NCBI RefSeq assembly: GCF_011440305.1
Contig: NZ_JAAOIW010000015.1
Span: forward strand, 1 to 64,000
Reading direction: 5' to 3'
Origin: Paenibacillus agricola
GTDB taxonomy: Bacteria > Bacillota > Bacilli > Paenibacillales > NBRC-103111
Length of the DNA stretch: 64,000 nucleotides
Positions 44,693 through 53,437 of this stretch are shown here, piece by piece. Below the pieces are notes generated by a model. The model was not told the origin of the DNA. It saw only the letters and a list, made by a program, of their open reading frames with translations, and did not search any database. Each line of letters starts with the position of its first letter. The first letter of the stretch is position 1. The position numbers and the translations under genes were made by a program.

Positions 44693-46375
44693 CTATTTCT
44701 TCACATTTTTGGCATCCAGCGCTTTTTGGTAAATCTCGATGTATTTCTTTAGGTTCATTTTTTCCAGCGTCGCAATATAGTTATCCCAGCCTTTGTCGAT
44801 ATCTTGGTCACCCGTTGTGAACAACGCAATATTGGATACTACAAAGTCATTAATCGTTTTGTCCAGATCAGCAAGCTGCTGGGACTCGGCTGGCGAGAAA
44901 AAGATGGGAGGCACGATTTCTTCAAGTTTTGGTTTATACGGATCATAATTTTTCTTCGTGATGTCATAGTACATTTTTTCTTTGTCTGGCAGCTTAAGAA
45001 CGGCCTGGCCTGCATAGTAATCCTTGTCTGTCCGGTAATTCAACCCGTATTGCGCCCAGTTTTCATTTTGTACGCGGCCATAAGGAATTAACAGCCTGTA
45101 GCTTGCCGGAGCGCCATCGCGCCCTAGATCCCCTGGCTTTGCTTTTTCCCAAGAGGAGCCTTCAACACCAAAATTGGAATATAATGCTGCCTCAAATGTG
45201 TACATAGCATCCGCCCAGCGCATTGTAGCTTCCTGGTTTTTATTGGCATTGGTAATAATAAATTGGCCCTTACCATTTGAAACCTTGTCATAAGCTAACC
45301 AAGTTGCTTTTTGTACGCCGTTTGGTCCTTTAAGCGGTGCAATTGGTTGGTAATCCAGCCATCTTCCGCTTTTCCCTTCAACGATCGTAATATCTGAAGG
45401 CGAATGGGCAGGAATCGCGCCACCGATCGCAATATCCGGATTCTCAGCTATCGTTTTTAAGCCAGCCTTGTCTATAGTGAACGATTGGCGGTCTAGCAAA
45501 CCATCCTTGTACAGCTTGTTCAGGTACTTCAAGCCTTCCTTCCATTCCGGTTTGTTATACGCAACATCGACTTTGCCATTGTTAACCGTCATTCGTTTAA
45601 ATCCATCATCATAGATGAAAGAATTCATCAAAAACACATCAACCTGTGATTTGGTAGCCGTAGACCCTGCGCCGCCGATTAAAGCAATTTCATCTGCTTT
45701 ACCGTTACCGTTCGGATCTTTTTCTTTAAAAGCTTTGAGCATATTGTAAAATTCATCAAGCGTAGTTGGCTCTTTTAAACCAAGCTTATCCAGCCAAGGC
45801 TTGTAAACGTACATTTTGAAGTCAAGTGAGCAATGGAAGCAATCATTAATATAAGGAAGCGTGTAAATTTTATTGCCTGGAGCTGTTACTGCGCTTTTCG
45901 CTTCTGGCATTTCGCTGAAAATCTTTTTCGTGTTTTCACCATACTTTTCAATTAAATCTGTCAACGATACAAATACACCTTGCTCGCCATAAATCATTTG
46001 CTGCTCAGGGGAGACATCCAAATTCATGATAACATCAGGGAGGCTGCCGCCTGCCAACAGCAGGTTCAACTGTTCTTTGGAGCTTTTTTCATCCAAAATT
46101 GTCCAATCCACATGCACATTGGTTTTTTCTTCCAGCCACTTTGTGTACCCATTCGTTTTCATATCTTCAACCAGGCTGCTGCCTTTAATAGCTACCTTTA
46201 ATGTAATTTTATCCTTTACAATCGGGAATTGCCCGACAGGCGCTACATTCGAAGCCGTCGCACTTTCCTTAGCTGTACTTGGTGCTGCCGGCGCTGCCGT
46301 GTCTTTGGTGCAAGCGGACAATAGTAAAGAGCTACAGAAGAACGTGGTAAACAACATCATGCTCATTTTTTTCAT
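44693..46375 (-). CDS. LplA-type sugar-binding lipoprotein
   Basis: A 560-residue extracellular binding protein with a lipoprotein signal (LLLSACTKD; Cys lipidated). The length and text (PNGNGKADEIALIGG, a calcium-loop-like segment; WLEEKTNVHVDWTILDEK) are typical of the large LplA/family 1 proteins that serve oligosaccharide uptake in Paenibacillus. It is followed by the dehydrogenases and preceded by LplC- and LplB-type permeases. GGGAGG lies before the ATG. The ligand is unknown, but the operon implies an uncommon sugar or uronide. Confidence 0.87.
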   Translation of the reverse strand: MKKMSMMLFTTFFCSSLLLSACTKDTAAPAAPSTAKESATASNVAPVGQFPIVKDKITLKVAIKGSSLVEDMKTNGYTKWLEEKTNVHVDWTILDEKSSKEQLNLLLAGGSLPDVIMNLDVSPEQQMIYGEQGVFVSLTDLIEKYGENTKKIFSEMPEAKSAVTAPGNKIYTLPYINDCFHCSLDFKMYVYKPWLDKLGLKEPTTLDEFYNMLKAFKEKDPNGNGKADEIALIGGAGSTATKSQVDVFLMNSFIYDDGFKRMTVNNGKVDVAYNKPEWKEGLKYLNKLYKDGLLDRQSFTIDKAGLKTIAENPDIAIGGAIPAHSPSDITIVEGKSGRWLDYQPIAPLKGPNGVQKATWLAYDKVSNGKGQFIITNANKNQEATMRWADAMYTFEAALYSNFGVEGSSWEKAKPGDLGRDGAPASYRLLIPYGRVQNENWAQYGLNYRTDKDYYAGQAVLKLPDKEKMYYDITKKNYDPYKPKLEEIVPPIFFSPAESQQLADLDKTINDFVVSNIALFTTGDQDIDKGWDNYIATLEKMNLKKYIEIYQKALDAKNVKK

Positions 46376-46446
46376 ACAGTCGACCTCCCTTTTCTTATCA
46401 AACGATATGACTGCGACCTTGCAGATCTACAAGCTATCCCCCATCC

Positions 46447-47340
46447 TTAACCCTTGATCGAACCAATCATCACCCCTTTAACAAAATGTCTTTGTACGAA
46501 CGGATAAATCAACAACATCGGAGCCGTAGCTACAACAATTAATGAATATTTCAGCAAATCGGCCAGGCCCTGGCGGGCAACCAAATCCTCTTCGCTTGTT
46601 ACCATGCTGGGGTCGATTTGATTCTGGATCAATATCGTTCGCAGAACCAATTGGATGGGATAAATGCTTCTTTCTTTTAAATAGAGCAACGCGCTGAAAT
46701 ATGAATTCCAGTGGCCAACTGCATAAAAAAGACCAAGAACCGCAATAATCGGGCCTGATAAAGGAAGCACAATCTTCCATAAAAACTTCCAGTCCGTGCA
46801 GCCGTCAACCTGTGCCGCTTCGAGCATTTCACTAGGTATCGTCGTTTGAAAGTAGGTTCTTGTAATAATGACATTAAAAACGCTTAATGCTGATGGCAAA
46901 ATCATTGCCCAGCGCGTGTCCAAAATACCCAGATCCTTCACCAACAAATAGTTAGGGATAATCCCGCCGGAGAACATAATAGTAAATACGAAGATAAACA
47001 TAATTGCATTGCGACCAACAAAATCCTTGCGTGATAACGGATAGGCTGCAATAATCGTCAAACCTACATTTAGGATCGTCCCCACGATTGTATAAAATAA
47101 AGAATTGCCAAATCCCGTCCAAATAGCCTTATATTCAAATACAGCCTTGTAACCCTTCAAGCCTGGTTCAACCGGCCATAGCCACACCCTTCCAGATATA
47201 ACCGCATCCGTCGAGCTAAACGAAGCGCTTACAATATAGACAAGCGGGTATAAGACAATAAGAAAAAATATCGTGAGAATCGTGTAGTTTACAATATTGA
47301 ATAACCTGTCAACGCCTGCTTCTTTAATTGTAGTATTCAC
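46447..47340 (-). CDS. LplC-type sugar ABC permease
   Basis: A 297-residue CUT1 permease with six membrane segments, the EAA loop (MLEAAQVDGCTDWKFLWKI, LPLSGPI) and the C-terminal FVQRHFVKGVMIGSIKG typical of LplC. The start is GTG at 47340, with AGGAGGGG upstream; a longer frame to 47406 overlaps the end of the LplB gene and is rejected. No ATPase is encoded in the operon. Confidence 0.88.
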   Translation of the reverse strand: MNTTIKEAGVDRLFNIVNYTILTIFFLIVLYPLVYIVSASFSSTDAVISGRVWLWPVEPGLKGYKAVFEYKAIWTGFGNSLFYTIVGTILNVGLTIIAAYPLSRKDFVGRNAIMFIFVFTIMFSGGIIPNYLLVKDLGILDTRWAMILPSALSVFNVIITRTYFQTTIPSEMLEAAQVDGCTDWKFLWKIVLPLSGPIIAVLGLFYAVGHWNSYFSALLYLKERSIYPIQLVLRTILIQNQIDPSMVTSEEDLVARQGLADLLKYSLIVVATAPMLLIYPFVQRHFVKGVMIGSIKG

Positions 47341-47356
47341 TAGTCGCCCCTCCTGT

Positions 47357-48325
47357 CTACCACAGACTGCTCTGGCCCATTTTTTTAGCCAAGCGGTTAA
47401 CGGCAAGAAGTAAAATAAGATTGATTATATTTTTAAATAAGCCGATCGCAGAAGAGTACGAGAAGTTAACTACCGTAGAAGCCAAGCCGACTTTATAAAC
47501 GAACGTATCAATAATTTCGGAGGCCTGCAGATTTAATGGATTTTGCATCAGAAAAGCTTTTTCAAAACCGATCTCCAGCATTCTTCCAACTTCCAGAATA
47601 AGCAGGATCATGGCGATAGGCAATATGCCCGGCAGGTCAATATGCCACATTCTGCGAACTTTCGTCGCACCATCCACAACGGCTGCCTCATGCAGCGCAG
47701 GATCAATCCCCGCTAATGCGGCCAAATAAATAATACAGCTGAAGCCTACATTTTGCCACACGCCAGACCATACATAAATGCTTTTGAAATATTCAGATTG
47801 GCCCATCAAATTAATGGAGCCAAGCCCTAAAGCTCGCAGCATCTCACTAACGATCCCGATTCTAGGGTCAAGCACCTGGAAGATGATACCTACCATAACC
47901 ACAACCGATATAAAATGCGGTGCGTATGTGACCATCTGCACCATTTTTTTGAATCTTTCGTGCATGATATAGTTCAGGCTTAACGCTAATATAATCGGGA
48001 AAGGAAAGCCAGCAGCAAGCTGGTAGAAGCTAAGACCAATGGTGTTCCCCATAATATTCCAAAACTCATACGAATCGAAGAAACGCGTAAAATTGTCAAA
48101 CCCAATCCATGGACTGCCCCAAATGCCTTTGGTTGCAATAAAGTTTTTGAAAGCGATCTGTGCTCCATACATAGGAATATATTTAAAAATAATAATGTAA
48201 GCAAAAGGAAGCGCCATCAGTACATAAAGCTGCCAAACCTTAGCCATATCTTTAAGCAGCCTTCTGCTTTTTTTCTGCTCTTTCACCTTCGATACCTCAT
48301 TTACGCTCAAGGCTTTCAAACTCAT
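47357..48325 (-). CDS. LplB-type sugar ABC permease
   Basis: A 322-residue CUT1 permease with a charged N-terminal tail and six membrane segments. It shows the family block YGAQIAFKNF and EAA loop LHEAAVVDGATKVRRMWHI with LPGILPIA. GGAGGTGAGG precedes the ATG. It pairs with the LplC-type protein downstream. The operon order (isomerase, dehydrogenase, LplB, LplC, LplA, two hydroxyacid dehydrogenases) implies the transporter brings in the substrate of these enzymes. Confidence 0.88.
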   Translation of the reverse strand: MSLKALSVNEVSKVKEQKKSRRLLKDMAKVWQLYVLMALPFAYIIIFKYIPMYGAQIAFKNFIATKGIWGSPWIGFDNFTRFFDSYEFWNIMGNTIGLSFYQLAAGFPFPIILALSLNYIMHERFKKMVQMVTYAPHFISVVVMVGIIFQVLDPRIGIVSEMLRALGLGSINLMGQSEYFKSIYVWSGVWQNVGFSCIIYLAALAGIDPALHEAAVVDGATKVRRMWHIDLPGILPIAMILLILEVGRMLEIGFEKAFLMQNPLNLQASEIIDTFVYKVGLASTVVNFSYSSAIGLFKNIINLILLLAVNRLAKKMGQSSLW

Positions 48326-48396
48326 AGCCTCACCTCCTCCAGTTCACTGCCTTTTTCTTGGAGCAGAGCGGAATCTACGACTCCGCTCTGCTTCTA

Positions 48397-49368
48397 TTAT
48401 TTCCCGCTAAGCAATGCTTGAGCTAGGATCGTTTCTGCAATCTCCATCGTCTTTAACGCATCCTTAAAATTCGACGAAGGTTGTGTCCCGGCATGGAGAC
48501 AATCGATAAACTCGCGGTGCTTCGCCAGAAAACCGCCATATTGGTAAAGCTCACTGCCTCCCGCCTCTTCGCGGGCATCATATTCCACGCCTGTTGTGTC
48601 GCCATCCGCGTATATATAGCCTTTCGTCTCATGCTCGGCCTCGACACAAATATTCGGTGCATGCATTTCTACAGAAAAGATTCTGCGCCCGCTCGACCAG
48701 CTATTGATTAAATATCCGGTCGCCCCGTTATCAAATTCAATTGTCGCTGAAATAAAATTAATATCTGGAACGCCTATACGTTTGGTTGTACTCTCAATCT
48801 TCACAACCTCGCCGCCGCACATCCAACGAATCGTATCAATGGAGTGGACGGTGTCATCCATCATCCGGTCACGTGCTCCTATAAATGGCTCAATTTCCGA
48901 TTTATAAAATTTGCACACTGCGTGGGTAATCGGTCCTCGCTTCAGGCATTCCTCACGAAGCTTCGTAACCATGGGCGAGCTGCGCCGCTGGAAGCTCACC
49001 TGCGTAATGCAATTGTTTTTCTCAGCCATATATACCAAGGACCTGGCTTGATGGATCGTGATGCCAAGCGGCTTCTCAATATAAAGGTTAAGGCCCTCTT
49101 TCAGGCAATACATCCAAATATCATACATAATATGCGGCTGACCAATCGCGTACACGGCATTAGGCTTGGTTTCCTCCAGCATTTTTTTGTAATCGGAGAA
49201 ACGGTTAGCAATCCCATATTTATCCGCAGTTTGCGCAAGCGATTCGGGATAAAGGTCGCAAATGCCTACGATTTCTACTTCTTCCTTCAATGAAGCCAAG
49301 GACGGATAATGGACGCTATTAGCCATTCTCCCTGCTCCAATAACTACCACTCTCAGCTTCGAGCTCAT
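48397..49368 (-). CDS. Gfo/Idh/MocA oxidoreductase
   Basis: A 323-residue dehydrogenase. The Rossmann motif is VIGAGRMANSVHYP near the N-terminus, the catalytic-Lys motif LYIEKPLGIT, and MDDTVHSIDTIRWMCGG provides the conserved Asp-His. It is shorter than the copy at 5.1 kb and not a close paralogue of the pair at 19-21 kb. It lies 15 bases after the isomerase gene and precedes the LplB permease. Probable role: oxidation of an imported sugar or sugar acid. Confidence 0.86.
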   Translation of the reverse strand: MSSKLRVVVIGAGRMANSVHYPSLASLKEEVEIVGICDLYPESLAQTADKYGIANRFSDYKKMLEETKPNAVYAIGQPHIMYDIWMYCLKEGLNLYIEKPLGITIHQARSLVYMAEKNNCITQVSFQRRSSPMVTKLREECLKRGPITHAVCKFYKSEIEPFIGARDRMMDDTVHSIDTIRWMCGGEVVKIESTTKRIGVPDINFISATIEFDNGATGYLINSWSSGRRIFSVEMHAPNICVEAEHETKGYIYADGDTTGVEYDAREEAGGSELYQYGGFLAKHREFIDCLHAGTQPSSNFKDALKTMEIAETILAQALLSGK

Positions 49369-49383
49369 CTGTGCTTCCTCCTA

Positions 49384-50175
49384 TTAGACGAATAATGATT
49401 TGGCATAAGCGATATCCTCTTTAATTAAGCGGTCTGTTTCTTCCGCATTCGTATATTCGGCACTTAAACAAATCACTCCGTTATACTCACGCTTCTGGAG
49501 ATATGCTGCTGTACGCGGCCATGAAGCAAGCCCTTGCCGGCCGGAAGTGAAATATTGCTTCCATTTCGCTGACTCAGCCTCCGGTCCACTCAGAAGCTTA
49601 TAAAATGCATTCTTGAAATTAACCATACATAGATCAGACCAGACAATATCAAGACCAAATTCAGGCTGCTGTCCAGCAAGCGCATCATGTGCAGTATCCC
49701 AAATCGCCCCAACATATTTAGGGTCATAAGGCTCCAGGAAGCTGCGCAGCCCCGCAGAATCAACTACATTGTTACCGTAGTGCTGCTGGCAGCCAACCAT
49801 CACTCCATACTTTTCGCATAGCGGCAGCAGCTTATCAATTTGCTCTCGCGCCTTTTTCTCTGAAGCCAGATAGCCTTGCTCATGCGTAATGGCAGGCATA
49901 ATCCGGATCATCGGAATTCCAGCCTCAGCGCAGCCGGCGAATACATTCTCTGTCGGTTCACTAGCCACACTGAATATTTTCAAGCCGTGGTCAGCAAATT
50001 GCTTCACCAATTGCGGAAGCTGGTCCGCGTTAGCCGGTTCTAATTGGTAGCCGTCTCGCAATGGAAATTCTATGCCGTCAAACCCCAGCTCACTAACAAA
50101 AGCTCCGAGCTCAAATACCGATTTTTGCTTCCAAGGTTTCGTGAAAAGAGAAAAGGATATAGATGAGGTTGTCAT
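49384..50175 (-). CDS. Sugar isomerase/epimerase, TIM barrel
   Basis: A 263-residue xylose isomerase-like TIM-barrel protein. It shows LGFDGIEFPLRDGYQ early, GVMVGCQQHYGNN, AIWDTAHD with metal Asp-His, and GVICLSAEY with a metal Glu at the end. The ATG at 50175 with AAGGA upstream is preferred over a GTG three codons earlier. It is the first gene of a seven-gene operon with a good promoter and a cre-like site, so it is probably catabolite-repressed. Confidence 0.84.
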   Translation of the reverse strand: MTTSSISFSLFTKPWKQKSVFELGAFVSELGFDGIEFPLRDGYQLEPANADQLPQLVKQFADHGLKIFSVASEPTENVFAGCAEAGIPMIRIMPAITHEQGYLASEKKAREQIDKLLPLCEKYGVMVGCQQHYGNNVVDSAGLRSFLEPYDPKYVGAIWDTAHDALAGQQPEFGLDIVWSDLCMVNFKNAFYKLLSGPEAESAKWKQYFTSGRQGLASWPRTAAYLQKREYNGVICLSAEYTNAEETDRLIKEDIAYAKSLFV

Positions 50176-50242
50176 ATCGTGCACTTCCTTTGTTTTTATT
50201 ATGGCGAATGGGAATATGTTTAGTTAAACATCAGCTTCGATA

Positions 50243-50256
50243 AGATAACGCTTTCA
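50243..50256 (-). promoter_or_regulatory. cre-like catabolite control site
   Basis: On the minus strand TGAAAGCGTTATCT matches the cre consensus TGWAANCGNTNWCA at 13 of 14 positions (last base T for A). It lies about 13 bases downstream of the -10 box, a position where CcpA blocks transcription. Confidence 0.65.
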
Positions 50257-50269
50257 TTACCATGAAATC

Positions 50270-50299
50270 ATTCTATCTCAGTAATGAATATTATGTCAA
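50270..50299 (-). promoter_or_regulatory. Sigma-A promoter of the 43-50 kb operon
   Basis: On the minus strand TTGACA (50299-50294), an 18-base spacer and TAGAAT (50275-50270), about 95 bases before the isomerase start. Confidence 0.65.
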
Positions 50300-50432
50300 T
50301 ATTTAAATTAACTTTACAAAAAAATAACTACTTTGATGAATACACTTAAATAAAGCGTTTTCTTTTATCGATAATATCCACTATTAATGCATGTATGAAC
50401 CTACGAAATAATCTTATGTCTACTTATGAACT

Positions 50433-51482
50433 TTAATAGATACGACTATTTAGTCGACTTTCATAGTAATCAGGATTGCTGCCAAGTTTTTCCCAAACAG
50501 GTTGTGTGATCTCATTAAGCCGATCGATAGCGCCAGATGTAAGCTCGTAAGTTGCACCTTGAACATTCAGATCCAGCTGTGCGATATTTCTGGAGCCCAC
50601 AATTGTCGTGCATACCGCTTCATTGGCTACAGCCCAAGCGAGCGAAAGCACGATGGGATGGGTGCCAAGCTCGTCTGCCAGCTTGCGAATATCCCCAAGC
50701 GCCTGATTAATTTCCGCCTCTGCTCCCTCCTCACCATGGCGAGTGCCCTCGCCCCTGCTGTGGTGAAAATGGCGGGATCTTGCCTGCATCGGCCTAAGCT
50801 CGTCAATACGGGCATATTTGCCAGTGAGCAGCCCTTGCAGCAAGGGCATGTAGCCAATAACACCAATGCGGCTTTCTATGCAATATGGCAAAACACTTTC
50901 TTCAATAGCCCGCGACAATAAATTGTAGGCCATTTCATTGGCCACGACCTCAACGCCAGTCGCTTGTACTTCCTTCATCTGCTGCACACCGTGGTTGCTA
51001 ATTCCGATATGGCGGATTTTACCTTCCTTTTGCAGCTCCCGAAGCGATTCGAATACCTCCTGCACCTGAGGTGGATTAGCGATTAACGCCTCATCCTGCG
51101 TAAAATGCTTAACCGAAAGCGGACTGATCGGCCAATGCAGCATGTATATATCAATATAATCGGTTTGCAGCCGCTTTAAGCTGGCTTCGCAATGCTGCCT
51201 CAACACGGAGGACTGAGTATTCGAGGTGCTGATTTTGCTGCCGATGATCGCTTCGTGGCGCCTTCCTTTCAAGGATATCCCCAGCGACAACTCGCTTGCT
51301 CCATCGTTATACACCTCTGCCGTATCGAAATAATTAACTCCCATATCGAGCGCTCGATGTACTACAGCATCAACGTCCTGCTGGTTTTGCTCGCCCCAGT
51401 AGCTGCCGCCCCCATACTGCCAGCAGCCCATTCCCAGCACGCCGACCTCCAGGCCCGATGAGCCTAATGTACGTTTTTTCAT
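50433..51482 (-). CDS. Aldo/keto reductase
   Basis: A 349-residue NADPH-dependent reductase of the aldo-keto reductase family, subgroup of L-fucose/L-rhamnose-linked and YajO-like enzymes. The catalytic tetrad is visible: Asp and Tyr in YFDTAEVYN, Lys in IIGSKIS, His in YMLHWP. TTIVGSRNIAQLD is the cofactor-binding end. It overlaps the FucU-type mutarotase gene by 4 bases, so it may reduce the aldehyde of a deoxyhexose or related sugar. Both genes face a ROK regulator. Confidence 0.86.
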   Translation of the reverse strand: MKKRTLGSSGLEVGVLGMGCWQYGGGSYWGEQNQQDVDAVVHRALDMGVNYFDTAEVYNDGASELSLGISLKGRRHEAIIGSKISTSNTQSSVLRQHCEASLKRLQTDYIDIYMLHWPISPLSVKHFTQDEALIANPPQVQEVFESLRELQKEGKIRHIGISNHGVQQMKEVQATGVEVVANEMAYNLLSRAIEESVLPYCIESRIGVIGYMPLLQGLLTGKYARIDELRPMQARSRHFHHSRGEGTRHGEEGAEAEINQALGDIRKLADELGTHPIVLSLAWAVANEAVCTTIVGSRNIAQLDLNVQGATYELTSGAIDRLNEITQPVWEKLGSNPDYYESRLNSRIY

Positions 51483-51907
51483 GACCGAACCACTCCTTTT
51501 TTCAGAATCAAATTGCCCTTAAAGGATCTATCACCTGTGGCTACAATCGCAAATGCTTGAAGAGCGCGGTCATAAAAGGAAAACCGTTCTTCAAACGCAA
51601 AGTCCGTGAAGGTACTCTCGTAGGGCTTGATTAATGTGCGATACGTCTCCCATACTTCAGGCGTCGGATCATTAGGAAGCAATGCCATCACAATAGCTGG
51701 GCCCTGGGTTGCATGGTCGAGCGGAAAAAGCGGGATAATCGCTTGCAGCAAATCCGGGATCGTATGTCCGTCACTGCGTATTAGCCGTTTGGCAAGCGAA
51801 GCTGCCGGAAAATTGCCATCCGCCAATATAATCTCATCACCATGCCCCATCTCCATCAATGTCTTTACCAGCTCAGGTGACAAAATCGCTGGAATTCCTC
51901 TTAGCAT
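51479..51907 (-). CDS. FucU/RbsD-family mutarotase
   Basis: A 142-residue sugar mutarotase interconverting anomers, most like L-fucose mutarotase FucU. The family text is LRGIPAILSPELVKTLMEMG, HGDEIILADGNFPA with the catalytic His, and the end GNLILKKGV. The length matches FucU (about 140). It starts the operon and overlaps the aldo/keto reductase gene by 4 bases. A sigma-A-like promoter lies upstream in the gap shared with the divergent ROK regulator. The sugar is probably fucose or a similar 6-deoxyhexose, but this is inference. Confidence 0.87.
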   Translation of the reverse strand: MLRGIPAILSPELVKTLMEMGHGDEIILADGNFPAASLAKRLIRSDGHTIPDLLQAIIPLFPLDHATQGPAIVMALLPNDPTPEVWETYRTLIKPYESTFTDFAFEERFSFYDRALQAFAIVATGDRSFKGNLILKKGVVRS

Positions 51908-51945
51908 GTTTGATCCTCCTTCCCGTAAGTAACCGTTTCCAAATT

Positions 51946-51974
51946 ATTTTAGCATCACCTTTGATTTATGTAAA
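51946..51974 (-). promoter_or_regulatory. Promoter of the fucU-like operon
   Basis: On the minus strand TTTACA (51974-51969), a 17-base spacer and TAAAAT (51951-51946). Confidence 0.55.
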
Positions 51975-52000
51975 GATTTAAATTATCTTAGTTCATTTCG

Positions 52001-52028
52001 TTGAGATTAGCTCTTTTTATGCTATAAT
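52001..52028 (+). promoter_or_regulatory. Promoter of the ROK regulator gene
   Basis: TTGAGA (52001-52006), a 16-base spacer and TATAAT (52023-52028), 63 bases before the regulator's ATG. Confidence 0.6.
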
Positions 52029-52091
52029 GGGTAATGTCATCGTCGCCATATTTGTATAAATGAACTTATATACTATAGTTAGGGTGTTATT

Positions 52092-53291
52092 ATGAGCCAA
52101 CTTGAGCTAAAAGACCAAAAAGGAAGCAAGCTTAGTATTTTACAAACCTTGCGTGTTCACGGCAGTATGTCAAGGATTGACCTAACCCGCCTGACCGGAC
52201 TAAGCCGCGCGACCATTTCGATCTCGATAGCTGAATTGATCGAATGTAACCTGGTTGGTGAAACCGATAATCGAATGTCTACTAAAGGCAGGCCTGCGAC
52301 CGCATTGGAGCTAGTCCCTAATTCCAGAGTCATTATTGGGGCTGACCTTGATAACAAGACTTGGACCTTAGGGGCATTTGATCTGCTGGGCAATGTAGTC
52401 AAAACGATGAAAATTCCCGTATATACCTTTGAGCCTGAAGAAACCTTTAAAGCCCTGGCCAAAGAAATTGCCAGCTTCGTAGCAGGCTTGGACAAAGCCC
52501 CTATTCCTTTGCTGGGCTTGGGCGTTCCTGGCCTGGTCGACGCCGATCATCGGACGATTCGCAGCGCCGCTGACCTTGAATGGAACCAGGTGGATGTAGC
52601 CAGTATTATGGAAAGTGAAATTGGCTGGCCCACGGTCGTCGTTAACCGCCACCGCGCCCGCGGATTAACGGAGTGCCGTTATGGCGCAGGTGTCTCCTTT
52701 GACAATATGATCTATATTGGCGTAGGGATGGGTATTGCGGCAGGCTTGTACATAAACCGCCAGCTATTGTCGGGCTCGCTCGGTGGTGCCGGAGAAATCG
52801 GCCACACCACGATTGAGCCGTCAGGACCGCTTTGCCCTTGTGGCAACAACGGCTGCTTGCAAATGCTGTCGGCAGGTCCCGCCATCGAGCAGGAATTTCG
52901 CAAGCTGGTGCGTGCCTCCGAGCATGAGATCGTTTACCCGTACCAGAATGTGGACTTGCAATTTCTGAAGGTGCATGATGTGTGTGCCGCCGCCGAGGAC
53001 CATGATGAGCTTGCCATTCAGGTCATTACGAAAGCAGGCTCTTATCTGGGCATCGCGATGGCTAACCTGTTGAATACATTCAACCCCGAGGCGATCATCC
53101 TGGGCGGGACGATCCCTAGCGCCAGCTCACTGTTTGTGGATATCGCCACTAAGGTCATGCGCCAGCGGGCAATGCGTCCCCTATCCGCTGATACCATTGT
53201 CAGAACCTCTGTATTTAAGGATATCGGCGGTGCGTTGGGCGCAGCAAATTTCGCCTTTGACAAAAATATGTCCATTGGTATTTTCAACTAA
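52092..53291 (+). CDS. ROK-family transcriptional regulator
   Basis: A 399-residue protein. Residues 15-75 are a winged helix-turn-helix (HGSMSRIDLTRLTGLSRATI). The rest is a ROK sugar-kinase fold: the ExGH-type GEIGHTTIEPSGPLCPCGNNG with the zinc cysteines, and ATP-site glycines. Such proteins are XylR/NagC-type repressors that respond to sugars. It is divergent from the mutarotase/aldo-keto reductase operon (184-base gap) and probably controls it. A long perfect hairpin follows the gene. Confidence 0.87.
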   Translation: MSQLELKDQKGSKLSILQTLRVHGSMSRIDLTRLTGLSRATISISIAELIECNLVGETDNRMSTKGRPATALELVPNSRVIIGADLDNKTWTLGAFDLLGNVVKTMKIPVYTFEPEETFKALAKEIASFVAGLDKAPIPLLGLGVPGLVDADHRTIRSAADLEWNQVDVASIMESEIGWPTVVVNRHRARGLTECRYGAGVSFDNMIYIGVGMGIAAGLYINRQLLSGSLGGAGEIGHTTIEPSGPLCPCGNNGCLQMLSAGPAIEQEFRKLVRASEHEIVYPYQNVDLQFLKVHDVCAAAEDHDELAIQVITKAGSYLGIAMANLLNTFNPEAIILGGTIPSASSLFVDIATKVMRQRAMRPLSADTIVRTSVFKDIGGALGAANFAFDKNMSIGIFN

Positions 53292-53357
53292 TTGAGTGAA
53301 TTGATGCAAATAATGTGACACATTAATGCAGATTTACAGTGTTGATCATAGTAACAT

Positions 53358-53406
53358 AAATAGGCTTCGTAGGTCGATCACTAGGATCGACCTACGAAGC
53401 CTATTT
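53358..53406. terminator. Perfect 22-base-pair hairpin terminator
   Basis: AAATAGGCTTCGTAGGTCGATC (first 20 bases start at 53358; arm ends 53379) is exactly complementary to 53385-53406 around the loop ACTAG. It lies between converging genes and is bidirectional. The arms are unusually long and exact for a terminator. Confidence 0.85.
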
Positions 53407-53437
53407 CTACTTTTTACGTGCTGGCAATTTCCTGCGA

